Of a stretch of DNA of 64,000 nucleotides, positions 1-8,414 are shown piece by piece. Source of the DNA: DASQDN01 sp963833675 (GTDB taxonomy: Bacteria > Acidobacteriota > Terriglobia > Bryobacterales > Bryobacteraceae); contig CAWHYW010000035.1 of assembly GCA_963833675.1 (NCBI GenBank), positions 77,687-141,686 on the forward strand, given 5' to 3'. Position 1 is the first letter of the stretch. Each line of letters begins with the position of its first letter. Position numbers and translations under genes: made by a program. Below the pieces are notes generated by a model, which was not told where the DNA came from, ran no database searches, and saw only the letters and a list, made by a program, of their open reading frames with translations.

Positions 1-1
1 C

Positions 2-73
2 GCGCACGTTGTGATCACGATCCTCGGAGTAACGATGTTCCTGCGAGGGAAGTGGAAAACACGAAGGATCTGA
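2..73 (+). CDS. Possible C-terminal end of an upstream membrane protein (partial)
   Basis: Frame 2 is open from the window edge to a TGA at 71-73. It encodes a short hydrophobic stretch (VVITILGVTMFL) followed by a basic tail (RGKWKTRRI), as in the last transmembrane helix and cytoplasmic tail of an integral membrane protein. Only about 23 residues are visible, so the family cannot be named. A hairpin follows at 84-115, consistent with the end of a transcription unit. This is an inference from composition only. Confidence 0.3.
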   Translation, partial: AHVVITILGVTMFLRGKWKTRRI

Positions 74-83
74 ACTGATGTCA

Positions 84-118
84 GCGGGAGTCTAGGCAGC
101 CTCAAAGACTCCCGTTCT
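84..118 (+). terminator. Possible intrinsic terminator before tpiA
   Basis: GGGAGTC at 86-92 pairs perfectly with GACTCCC at 107-113 across a 14-base loop, and one more C-G and a G-U pair can extend the stem. A pyrimidine-rich but not pure T tract (GTTCTCTT) follows. The position between the end of the upstream frame (73) and the tpiA start (165) fits a weak intrinsic terminator, or a leader hairpin for tpiA. Confidence 0.35.
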
Positions 119-164
119 CTTCGCGATTGGCGCCTGCCCGGTAAAATGAAATTTAACCCTAATC

Positions 165-914
165 ATGCGAACCCCTTTAATGGCCGGTAACTGGAAGATG
201 TATAAGACTGTCTCGGAGACCTCGGCCTTCTTCGAAAAGTTTCGTCCCCTTGTCGAAAAGACGACAGATCGCGAGATCGTTGTCTGCCCCACGTTCATCA
301 ATTTGCAGGCGGCCATTGAGGCGACGAAAGGTACGCAAGTGGAGATCGGCGCCCAGAATATTTACTGGGCTAAAGAAGGCGCCTTCACAGGAGAGATCTC
401 CGGCCCCATGCTGACCGCAATTGGCGTGAAGTGGGTCTTGCTCGGACACAGCGAGCGTCGTCAGTATTTCGGCGAAACGGATGAGACTTTGTTGAAGCGC
501 ACCAAGCTGCACTCGAAGTCGGGCTAAATCCGATTGTTTGCGTCGGCGAGAAGCTCGAGGAGCGTGAAAGCGGCCAGACAAATGAGGTCCTTCGGCGAGC
601 AATTCGAAGTGGGCATCTCCGCGCTCACACCGGAGCAGTTTTCAAAGATCGTGATCGCGTATGAGCCCGTGTGGGCCATCGGCACCGGCAAAACCGCCAC
701 ACCTGAAATCGCACAGGAAGCGCACGCATATATCCGCAGCCTCGCGAAAGCAAATACGGTGAGCAGGCAGCATCGAAACTCGCGTATCCTCTATGGCGGA
801 AGCGTGAAGCCGGACAACACGAAGACTCTGATGTCCCAGCCTGACCTGGATGGTGTGCTTGTCGGCGGCGCGAGTCTCGACCCGGCTTCATTCGCTGCGA
901 TCGTCAACTACTAA
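165..914 (+). CDS. tpiA: Triosephosphate isomerase (two compensating frameshifts)
   Basis: Interconverts glyceraldehyde 3-phosphate and dihydroxyacetone phosphate in cytosolic glycolysis and gluconeogenesis. All hallmark motifs are present: the N-terminal NWKM with the catalytic Lys, HSERR with the catalytic His, AYEPVWAIGTGKTA with the catalytic Glu, and the phosphate-binding YGGSVKP and DGVLVGGASL near the C-terminus. The composite is about 250 residues, normal for the family. The reading frame is lost near 505 (one base apparently missing after AAG) and regained near 600 (one extra base). Between them the shifted frame reads ALEVGLNPIVCVGEKLEERE, exactly what the family has there. Two nearby shifts that restore the frame in a core enzyme point to sequence error, not decay. 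The M50 protease gene starts 6 bases downstream. Confidence 0.95.
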
Positions 915-920
915 GCGGAT

Positions 921-1780
921 ATGTCCGAGCTCGAAGTATTGGCAAGGCAGGCTCGAGAAGCCGAGTTGCGTCGCGATTTCAGTGAGGAGTTGCGGCTTTG
1001 GCGTCAGGCAATGGAACTGGCGCCGCAGGGCTCGGAGGAATACGACATCATCCGCGCTCGTGTGCAGGCGCTGAGCGCTCATGTCGATGCGGGCCACGCT
1101 GCTGCCAAGCCGCACCCGAATTGGGCCAAGAGGTTTGGGCCGCTTGGACCGATTCTCCTGCTGCTGTGGAAGTTCAAGGCGTTCCTTTTGCTGGTGTTGT
1201 CCAAGGGCAAACTGCTGCTCTTCGGCCTCAGCAAGTTCAGCACCTTCGGCAGCATGCTTCTGAGTGTGCTCGCGTATACCGCCGCGTACGGCTGGCGGTT
1301 TGCCATTGGAATAGTCGTGTCGATTTACGTTCACGAGATGGGGCACGTGTGGGCGCTGCGTCAATTTGGATTTGCCGCTTCTCCACCGATGTTCATCCCA
1401 TTTGTCGGCGCGTTCGTACGAATGAAGCAGCACCCCGCCAATCCTGTCGAAGATGCGCGCGTGGGCCTCGCCGGACCGATTTGGGGACGGCCTTCGCCAT
1501 CGGAGCTTTCCTTTTCTACATGTTGACCGATGAGCCCGCGGTCGGCGCGATTGCGCATTTTGCGGCCTGGATCGACCTATTCAATCTGCTGCCGGTCTGG
1601 CAGTTGGATGGAGCGCGTGGATTCCGCGCGCTTTCAAAGCTGCAGCGAGCGATGGTCGTCGCTCTCATGGTCGCCATTGGGCTCTTTCTGGGGGAGACGT
1701 TTCTTTACATCCTTGCAGTCCTGGGCGCGATCAAGATTTTCACGGGAGATGCGCCTGGCACGGTGACGCAAAAGCGATGA
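921..1780 (+). CDS. M50 family site-2-type intramembrane metalloprotease (one frameshift)
   Basis: Membrane-embedded zinc protease of the site-2 protease / SpoIVFB class. The first ~80 residues are soluble and charged, resembling a short helical (TPR-like) N-terminal domain. A hydrophobic core follows with the zinc motif HEMGH (residues 138-142), and in the C-terminal half NLLPVWQLDGAR supplies the third ligand Asp of the family's NxxPxxxLDG motif. At least four membrane segments are visible. The frame shifts near 1485, just after GLAGPIWG; the continuation TAFAIGAFLFYML is in another frame and runs to the stop at 1780. Composite length is about 286 residues. It lies 6 bases after tpiA and is probably co-transcribed with it. 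Substrate unknown. Confidence 0.85.
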
Positions 1781-1863
1781 TTCAATTCTGCGGCCTTCTG
1801 ATTGTCTTAGGAATTTTGATGGCTGTTCCCGTTCAGCGGCCATACGGGGTCAGGCAGATTTAA
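1777..1863 (+). CDS. Possible 28-residue hydrophobic peptide
   Basis: An ATG at 1777 overlaps the stop of the M50 protease gene in an ATGA arrangement and opens a short frame encoding MIQFCGLLIVLGILMAVPVQ and eight more residues. The hydrophobic N-terminus resembles a signal peptide or a single membrane helix. The overlap is typical of translational coupling, but the frame runs into the convergent 3' end of potD (1850) and there is no family to compare with. It could equally be the start of a broken gene. Low confidence. Confidence 0.25.
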   Translation: MIQFCGLLIVLGILMAVPVQRPYGVRQI

Positions 1864-2877
1864 CTTCCGTCCAGAGCCGGTCGCGTAAGCGTTGAATCTC
1901 CGGCGTGCTGCTCAGCGCCCACTCTCCGCGCTCCAGAACTTCGGCGGGTGGAAACAGTGTCGGGTTCTCGCGAATCTCTTCTGGCAGCAGCGACCGCGCC
2001 GTGCCGTTAGCGCAGGCTGTACGCGCGCCTTTCACCACTCCTGCCGCTACGTCGGGGCGCAACAGATAATTCAGGAACTCATGAGCGAGTTCCTGTCGTT
2101 TACTCTCCCTCAGGATTACCGAAATATCGGCGATAGAGCGCAAAGCCTTCTTCCGGGTATACAAAAGTGAGGCTCTCCGATTCATCGATGGCCTGCTGCG
2201 CCGTAGTGGACCACATCTGCGCCGCGAGCACATCGCCGGCAACGAGCTGGTCGCGCACTTCGGCATTGATGTATGCGCGAAGCAGTTCTTTCTGCTCGAT
2301 CGCTTCACGCTGCGCCGCACGGAGTTCATCGAGACTGCGGGTATTGATCGAGTAGCCGAGCTTTTTCAAGCATGCGCCGAAGACATCCATGGGGTCATCG
2401 AGCATCGTGATCCGCCCCTGCAGATTTTCGTCCCACAGATCGGCCCATGCCTCCAGATCTTCGTCGATCTTGTCGCTGTAGCAGATACCTGTTGCGTTCC
2501 ACATGTAGGGAACTCCCCATACCAGGTCGCGGATCCCACGATGGCCATTGGAACATCGGATCCAGATGATGGAGATTCGGTAGGCGTGAGTGATCCAACC
2601 TGGCAAGCAGAGCGAACGATCGCATCGGTTCGATGAGATAGCTGGTCGGAAACACGACATCCCATCCCGAGTTGCCGCTCATCACGCGAGAAAGCATTTC
2701 CTCATTGCTTTCATAAACCGAGTAGCGGACACGAACGCCGAACTCACGCTCGAAATTCTGGATCGTGTCCGGGCCGACGTAGCTCGACCAGTTGAATACG
2801 TTGAGTCGTGGGCGCTTGTCGCGCATACAACCGCTCGCGCCGGCAATGCCCATCAGAAACAGAGTTCGCCGCGTCAT
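1850..2877 (-). CDS. potD: Polyamine ABC transporter substrate-binding lipoprotein PotD (frameshifted)
   Basis: Periplasmic binding component of a spermidine/putrescine importer. The N-terminus (MTRRTLFLMGIAGASGC) is a short signal peptide ending in a lipobox-like ASGC, so the mature protein is probably a lipoprotein. Family hallmarks are LNVFNWSSYVGPDTIQNFE, GWDVVFPTSYLIEPM, WGVPYMWNATGICY and LDDPMDVFGACLKKLGYS. The frame breaks near 2538 and again near 2128; joining the three pieces gives about 342 residues, the normal PotD length. It is last in the potABCD operon, and its ATG overlaps the reconstructed potC stop (ATGA, 2874-2877). The operon meets the M50 protease gene tail to tail. Confidence 0.88.
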
Positions 2878-3638
2878 GACTCGCGCAAACGTTCCGAGCC
2901 ACGATCAAAACGCCAAGACCTACGACGATCATCGTCGAGATCGCATTCACGACGGGATTCGCTCCGCGCCGAGCCATGGCGTAGATGACCATCGGAAGAG
3001 TTTCTGAGTCGACTCCAGCCACCATACTGGTGATCACGTAATCATCGAATGAAATCGTGAACGCAAGCAGCGCTGCTGAGAGGATTGCCGGTCCTAAGTT
3101 GCGGCAATGTCACCAGGCGGAATGCGTCCCATTCCGTCGCGCCGAGGTCGAGCGCCGCTTCTTCGAGCCCCGGCTCAACCGCTCGCAATCTTGCCATCAC
3201 CACAATGACGACATACGCGATTGAAAAAGTAACGTGCGCAAGGATCACCGTATGCATTCCAAGCTGTACGTGCAGATACCGGAACATCCATTGGAAGAAC
3301 GCAAGCAGAGACACACCCATAACGATTTCGGGAGTGACCAACGTCGTATATAAACTACTGCGAACAAGTGGCGACTTCCGCTTCCATAGCGCGTATGCGC
3401 ACAACGTGCCGAGTGTCGTGGAAATTAATGTTGACGCCAGCGCAATGAGCAAACTGTTCCAAGCTGCTTCTGCGAGCTGCGGATCCTGGATTGCAGCTCG
3501 ATACCAATGCATCGAAAAGCCCTGCCAAATCGTAAAACGAGACGCGTTAAAACTGAACACGGCCAGGACAAGTAGCGGCAGGTGCAGAAACACAAAAGCC
3601 ATCGCCGCGTACAACGATAGTGCTCGACCATTTCTCAA
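2874..3638 (-). CDS. potC: Polyamine ABC transporter permease PotC (frameshifted)
   Basis: Inner-membrane permease of the polyamine importer. It shows the family N-terminus (hydrophobic helix then VFSFNASRFTIWQGFSMHWY), several membrane helices, and the coupling EAA loop (EEAALDLGATEWDAFRLVTLPQL) that contacts the PotA ATPase. A TTG at 3638 fits as the start because it overlaps the potB stop (TTGA, 3635-3638). The frame is lost near 3095, after TLPQL, and resumes with DDYVITSMVAGVDSETLPMVIY. A second shift near 2905 would give the ending GSERLRES with a TGA overlapping the potD ATG. The composite of about 254 residues is normal for PotC. Confidence 0.85.
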
Positions 3639-4462
3639 AGCAAATCCTCGCCTTGTCTCCGCATACCGATAATCAGCATCACAAGCACGATCGCCATCAG
3701 GATCAACGAAACTGCCGAACCAAAGGGCCAATCGCGAGCCGTCGTGAACTGATTCTGGATGAGGTTGCCGGCCATGACAGTCTTCCCCCGCCAAGAAGGT
3801 CTGGGGTTAGATATGCGCCGAGACAAGGGATAAACACCAGCACTGCTCCGGCTCGAAAGGCGGGAGCGCACAAAGGAATCACGACCCGCGTCACGATTTC
3901 CAGCGGACGCGCCCCCAGATCGGCGGCCGCTTCCAGCAGACTTTTGTCCATCTTCTCCAAAGTCGCAAACAGCGGTAGGACCACGAATGGCAGATAGGTG
4001 TAGACGAGCCCTAGCAGCACTGCGCCGTTGTTGTAAAGAAGCGGCAGCGGTTCCCGAATCACGCCGCTGGCAAGGAGAGTGGAGTTGAAGAGACCCGTAT
4101 CGCGCAGCAGGAACATCCAGGCGTAAGTGCGGACCAGAAAGCTGGTCCAGAACGGAACCATTACGAGCTGCAGGTATAGATTCTTCCTTTTTTCCGACTC
4201 GCGCGATGAACAGAGCGAGAGGGAATCCGAGCAGAAGGCAAAGCGCGGTAGCAACGATCGATAGCGTCAGCGTTCGAAGGAGGATGACTCCATACAGCAG
4301 GTCGGCGAGCCTGACATAGTTTTCCGTGGTCCACTCATTCGTTACGCCGCCGTATGCTCCGCGGGTGAGCAGACTGTACACGACGATGATCGCCATCGGC
4401 GCGAAGAACAGCAAGGCCAGTACGAGCCAGGTCGGCGTCAGGAACCAGCGGCGAAGGTTCAT
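3635..4462 (-). CDS. potB: Polyamine ABC transporter permease PotB (two compensating frameshifts)
   Basis: Second inner-membrane permease of the importer. The ATG at 4462 (MNLRRWFLTPTWLVLALLFF) is preferred over upstream in-frame starts because it overlaps the reconstructed potA stop as ATGA. Visible motifs are FAPMAIIVVYSLLTRGAYGG, PFWTSFLVRTYAWMFLLRDTG, and the EAA loop LLEAAADLGARPLEIVTRVVIPLCAP. Frame breaks lie near 4195 and near 3790; the middle third is in a different frame from both ends. The C-terminus (GMRRQGEDLL) ends at 3635 and overlaps the potC TTG. Composite length is about 275 residues, normal for the family. Confidence 0.87.
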   Translation of the reverse strand: MNLRRWFLTPTWLVLALLFFAPMAIIVVYSLLTRGAYGGVTNEWTTENYVRLADLLYGVILLRTLTLSIVATALCLLLGFPLALFIARVGKKEESIPAARNGSVLDQLSGPHLRLDVPAARYGSLQLHSPCQRRDSGTAAASLQQRRSAARARLHLSAIRGPTAVCDFGEDGQKSAGSGRRSGGASAGNRDAGRDSFVRSRLSSRSSAGVYPLSRRISNPRPSWRGKTVMAGNLIQNQFTTARDWPFGSAVSLILMAIVLVMLIIGMRRQGEDLL

Positions 4463-5427
4463 GAGGATGGTCGCAACTCGTCGGCGGTCTGCCACCACAC
4501 GTGCACATTCTCACCAACAGAGAAGTTTGATCCAAACGTGAGATCTCGGAAACCACACTTTCTCCCGATTGGAGCTTCGTTTCTATCTGTACAGAACTTC
4601 CCAGAAAGGTCGCAGTTTCCACAGTAGCGGCGGAACTCCTCGTGCTGGCATCAGGTTTTTGACGGGAGATACGGATAGCCTCGGGCCTCACACCAACAGG
4701 ACCGATCCAGTTAACCGAGCCCAAGAATCCGGCAGCGAACCGTGTTTTCGGCTGTAAATAGAGCTGCTGTGGCGTTCCGATCTGTTCGATCCGGCCTTTG
4801 CACATCAGCGCGATATTGTCCGACATCGACAGCGCTTCCTCCTGGTCGTGCGTGACGAAGATGAACGTGATGCCGGTGCGCCTCTGAAGAGCTTTTAGCT
4901 CCGAACGGACTTGCTTCCGCAGGTTAGGATCAAGGGCCGACAACGGCTCATCCAGCAGCAGCAGCTTTGGTTCCAACACCAGCGACCGGGCCAATGCAAC
5001 GCGTTGCTTCTCGCCGCCGGATAACTGTGACGGAAGGCTATCCTCCTTGCCTTGGAGGTGAACGAGATCCAGGACCTCCGAGACGCGTTTTTGAATGCCA
5101 GATTCCGGGAACCTGCTTACGCCTCAAGCCGAACTCAACGTTGCGCCGGGCTGTCAGATGTGGAAATAATGCATAGCTCTGAAATACCGTGTTGACGTTC
5201 CGCTGGTCAGGCCGAAGCTGATTGATGCGCTCGCCCGCGAGAAGGATATCTCCTCCGGTCGCATCTTCAAATCCGGCAATCAGCCGGATAGTCGTCGTCT
5301 TGCCGCAGCCTGACGGTCCTAGCAGCGCAAAGAACTCACCGGAGTTGACGCAGAATGAAACATCGTCGACGGCGCGGTATGAACCGAAGTTTTTTGTCAC
5401 CCCGCGCATTTCCAGGATTGCCGCCAT
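4459..5427 (-). CDS. potA: Polyamine ABC transporter ATP-binding protein PotA (frameshifted)
   Basis: Cytosolic ATPase of the importer. Walker A is LLGPSGCGKTTTIRL, the Q-loop region is VFQSYALFPHLT, the signature LSGGEKQRVALARS is recovered in the frame that resumes near 5108, Walker B is LLLLDEPLSALD, and the H-loop is FVTHDQEEAL. A C-terminal TOBE-like regulatory domain follows (GVRPEAIRIS). A second shift near 4515 restores the typical PotA ending, GENVHVWWQTADELRPSS, with a TGA at 4459-4461 that overlaps the potB ATG. About 322 residues. It is first in the operon; an 87-base divergent gap separates it from the gene at 5515, where the promoter should lie. Confidence 0.9.
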
Positions 5428-5514
5428 GCCTGATTTTGTTTTATGTTACTTCGAAAATGTTGGACACCCGGCGAAGCGCGCTACGTATACAAGGGTGAAG
5501 GAGGGATTGGGCGA

Positions 5515-6030
5515 ATGAAATTGATGCTTATCGCCGGTGTGCTGGCCACCCTTGCCGCGGCTCAGATGCTGAAGCTGCCGCCTGCGCTGGAGGCGCTCAG
5601 CCAAGTCGCATCCGAAACTGTCGACGTCACCATGGACGCCAGCATGATCCGCTTTGCAGAACGTTTTCTGTCGGATCGCGATCCCGATCAGGCGAAAGCG
5701 AAGCGCATCCTGCGGGGCTTGAATGCGATCTACGTCAAGACGTTTGAGTTCTCGGCGGAAGGAGCGTACAATCCCGCCGACCTCGACACTGTTCGGGAGC
5801 AGCTCCGCAGTCCTGGCTGGTCCCGCATGGTTCAGGCCCGAGACGGCAAGGAACATGTCGATGTATTCATGAAAACCCGCAATGGAGAAGTTGACGGAAT
5901 GGTAGTATTGGCCGCCGAACCAAAGGAACTGACGATTGTGCAGATTGACGGACCGATCAAGCCCGAGGAACTGGCTAGTCTGAGCGGCCGCGTCGGGTTG
6001 CCCCGCTGGCGCATAGGAGGGCCGAGATAG
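5515..6030 (+). CDS. Secreted DUF4252-like protein
   Basis: A 171-residue protein with a clear signal peptide (MKLMLIAGVLATLAAAQ). The layout (a hydrophobic start, TVDVTMDASMIRFAERFL, then a mixed alpha/beta core including IYVKTFEFSAEGAYN and DGMVVLAAEPKELTIVQIDG) recalls DUF4252 proteins, which in Acidobacteriota and Bacteroidota often sit beside ECF sigma/anti-sigma genes. No sigma factor is visible here. The ATG at 5515 is chosen over an upstream in-frame start because AAGGAGGG lies at 5498-5505. The next gene starts on the base after its stop, so the two are a transcriptional pair. Confidence 0.6.
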   Translation: MKLMLIAGVLATLAAAQMLKLPPALEALSQVASETVDVTMDASMIRFAERFLSDRDPDQAKAKRILRGLNAIYVKTFEFSAEGAYNPADLDTVREQLRSPGWSRMVQARDGKEHVDVFMKTRNGEVDGMVVLAAEPKELTIVQIDGPIKPEELASLSGRVGLPRWRIGGPR

Positions 6031-6510
6031 ATGCGTTTGTTGATCTTGATCCTTGCAGCCTCCCTGCCGCTGATCGGATTCGATCGTGATTTCGACTCAT
6101 TGGTCCACAACATGGAGAGCGAGTATGGAGCGAAACGTACCTATATCCCATTCATGGGCTTCGCTAACTTTCTCGTGAAGGTCGTGCGACCGGCCGGCGC
6201 CAGCGATTTCAAGCTCGCCGTGTTTGACCACGTTGACCCGACCCTGTACCCCTCACCGGAGCGCCTGGACGAGGCAGTCATTCCTCAAGGCTGGCGTCCT
6301 TTCATACGCGTTCAATCGCATCGAAAAGGAGAGCGAGTCCAGATTTATGCCCGGCCATCGCACCGCGACCACGAGTTGCTAATCACGACGCTCGATCGCG
6401 ACGACGCAGTCGTTATCCGAATGCGGGTCAATGCGGAACAATTCGCAAAATGGGTAAACAACCCTGTTGTGATGGGCCGTTGTAAAGGACGGCCCCATAA
6501 CGATCAGTAA
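6031..6510 (+). CDS. Small secreted protein paired with the DUF4252-like gene
   Basis: A protein of about 155 residues with a hydrophobic leader (MRLLILILAASLPLIGF). Its body (MGFANFLVKVVRPAGASDFK, RVQSHRKGERVQIYARPS, TTLDRDDAVVIRMRVNAEQF) resembles the DUF4252-like neighbour in general build, but I cannot assign a family. It begins directly after the upstream stop. The last ~9 codons are doubtful: a terminator-like hairpin at 6468-6506 lacks one G in its left arm, and adding it back would end the protein as VNNPVVMGPL, inside the hairpin. The convergent phosphatase gene overlaps it by 7 bases. Confidence 0.55.
   Translation: MRLLILILAASLPLIGFDRDFDSLVHNMESEYGAKRTYIPFMGFANFLVKVVRPAGASDFKLAVFDHVDPTLYPSPERLDEAVIPQGWRPFIRVQSHRKGERVQIYARPSHRDHELLITTLDRDDAVVIRMRVNAEQFAKWVNNPVVMGRCKGRPHNDQ
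6468..6506. terminator. Inverted repeat between convergent genes
   Basis: GTTGTGATGGGCCGT on the left pairs with ACGGCCCCATAACG on the right across a short loop containing GTAAAGG. One arm has GGG where the other implies GGGG, leaving a single bulge or reflecting a missing base. It lies exactly between the plus-strand small secreted protein and the minus-strand phosphatase, as expected for a bidirectional terminator. There is no long T tract. Confidence 0.5.
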
Positions 6511-7553
6511 GGGATCGGGCTCCCCGCGACGCCGGCGTACTCCTCAGGCTTTAAGCCCAGAAGCTTCAAAATCGTCGGCGCTGCATCGCGCTGAAATACG
6601 GGCGTCGAGTTAGTCACTTCCCCTTTTGCCTGCGTATCCGGACCGAAAACAGCCATCCATATCTGATCGGCCCCTGACACCTTCGCGCCGTGTCCGTTCC
6701 AGTCTTCGAGCGTGCTTCCACGACCATGATCCGACGTAATTACGACCGACGTCTTCCCGCGGTAGCTTGGCGAGCTATCGATAAACTCAAACACCTGCCG
6801 AATCGCCGTGTCGAAGTACTGAATCGCCGCGAGCACACGGTCATACCGCCGGTCATGCGCCCAGTCATCGGTCTCTCCGAGCGAGATATAGATCATTCGT
6901 GGCTTTTCCTTGCGCAGATAATGCAATGCCATTTGGAGCGTAATGTAATCGTGCCGGACGCTATCCCAGGGAGTGAGCGCCTCGAATTGAAGTGTGCTGA
7001 GCTCACGCATTCGGTCGGAACCGGTTGCTTCCTGATAGCCGGCGTTGATTACGATCGATCCCGGCTGTTTCTCGCCAATGAATCGAAATGTATCCCAGGA
7101 TGCGAACAGTGCGACCTGTTTCTGTTGTAGCTTCAACTTCTCGCGCACGAACTCTAAAACGGTCTGTGTGGGGTTCTGAATTTTATCGTTCCCATGAATC
7201 GCTTCGTCCTGAGACCGCCCTGTGAGGATTTCCGAATATCCGGGATACGACACGCGCAGGCCATTGGTCACCTTGACAGAGCTATTTTTATTTACATTCC
7301 CAAGAACGACACCGCGGCTGGCGAGTTTGCCCCAGAAGAACGGCATCAACGCGAGCCTTCGCTCTTCAGCGCTGTCCTTCCACATGGAATCTTTCAGCGC
7401 TCCGGCTTTATCCCGAAGAAGCGGGTCCATGCCCGTAAACAAGTCCTGCCATCGAAGGCCGTCGGCAGTGATCAGGATGACATTCTTCGTGCGGGTTTCC
7501 GCCGCCGACACGCAAACGAGCGCAAGGGCGACGATCCATAATCGCGAAAGCAT
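6504..7553 (-). CDS. Secreted alkaline-phosphatase-superfamily metalloenzyme
   Basis: A 349-residue intact protein with a signal peptide (MLSRLWIVALALVCVSAAE). Alkaline phosphatase / sulfatase / phosphopentomutase superfamily features are the N-terminal metal-binding strand NVILITADGLRWQDLF (Asp31), GYSEILTGR, the central metal motif LGETDDWAHD, and the C-terminal SDHGRG plus a His in DWNGHGAK. The specific substrate (phosphomonoester, phosphodiester or sulfate ester) cannot be told. It is last in a minus-strand operon behind the hydrolase (27-base gap), Gfo/Idh/MocA enzyme and glycerol facilitator, so a role in releasing or processing extracytoplasmic organic phosphates is plausible but inferred. 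Confidence 0.75.
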   Translation of the reverse strand: MLSRLWIVALALVCVSAAETRTKNVILITADGLRWQDLFTGMDPLLRDKAGALKDSMWKDSAEERRLALMPFFWGKLASRGVVLGNVNKNSSVKVTNGLRVSYPGYSEILTGRSQDEAIHGNDKIQNPTQTVLEFVREKLKLQQKQVALFASWDTFRFIGEKQPGSIVINAGYQEATGSDRMRELSTLQFEALTPWDSVRHDYITLQMALHYLRKEKPRMIYISLGETDDWAHDRRYDRVLAAIQYFDTAIRQVFEFIDSSPSYRGKTSVVITSDHGRGSTLEDWNGHGAKVSGADQIWMAVFGPDTQAKGEVTNSTPVFQRDAAPTILKLLGLKPEEYAGVAGSPIPY

Positions 7554-7580
7554 GTAGCGATCATATCGCCGGCCAAGCGG

Positions 7581-8412
7581 CTATCTGAGTTTCCACTGCT
7601 CCTTGATCCACGCCATGCGATCCTTTACCGCCTGTTCATTCAGGCCATGACCGGCCTCGTACCAGATGACTTTTTTCGGTTCGGAAGTCGCATTGTTGCT
7701 AGCCTGAGCGCGCGGCTGTGACACGTGGATATCAGTCGTTCCGAACTGCAACAGCACAGGAGCGGGAGAAGCGTGGCTGAGATGCTCGGTTGCATCCAGC
7801 GGCTTGAGTTTCTGGATGAACTGAGTCCGGTCCGGCTCCGGCATTTTCGGACCATAGAGATACCAGTGGCTCATCTCGTTGGTAAATGCCTGCAGAGCGT
7901 ACAAGCGTGGGGCGCTTATCCGCTGTAATCAGAATCACTCCGTACATCGCCCCGAAATCGTGTCCAACAAATCCGACTCGCTTTTTATCAACATCAGGCT
8001 GCGCCATCAGTAGATCGAGCCCACGGCGAAGCTCTTTAACGCTGCGAATCGATGCGTCAAAGTCGTCGTCGCGTTTGCGCGTCCGAAACCATTTCGGCTC
8101 TGACCACATGGTCTCGGGCAGAAGACTAATAACTCCGAGCTTCGCGAGCTCTATCGCTTGCCCGAGGTATTGGGTTCGATTTGAATCCTGTTCTTCCGGC
8201 GCGTACCAGTGCACCATCAACGCAGCGGGATGCGAACCTTTCTTCGATGGAACGACAAGGTACGCAGCCGTGCGTCCGCCGGAAGTATTCGCGAACGTGA
8301 TATCCCGCACTTCAATGCCTTCACGCAGTTCGGTCTTCGTGGCCTTCACGTCCAGAGGAGCGGACTGATTGTAGTCATACAGTCCCGCCGCGAAGAGGAG
8401 CACCGCGAGCAT
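7581..8412 (-). CDS. Secreted alpha/beta hydrolase, dienelactone-hydrolase-like (one frameshift)
   Basis: Composite of about 277 residues with a short hydrophobic leader. The fold is read from HPAALMVHWY (oxyanion region), KKRVGFVGHDFGAMYG (nucleophile elbow) and IWYEAGHGLNEQAV (catalytic His). The elbow has Asp where most dienelactone hydrolases have Cys and esterases have Ser; Asp at this place is typical of haloalkane dehalogenases and epoxide hydrolases. The frame shifts near 7903, where ADKRPTL joins LYALQAFTNEMSHWYLYG in another frame. Its start lies 2 bases after the stop of the oxidoreductase gene, so it belongs to the same operon. Confidence 0.72.
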
Positions 8413-8414
8413 GG

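Noticed and set aside
888..1433. Minus-strand frame opposite the M50 protease
   Set aside because: His/Arg/Gln-rich composition and no start signal; antisense to a gene with a zinc motif.
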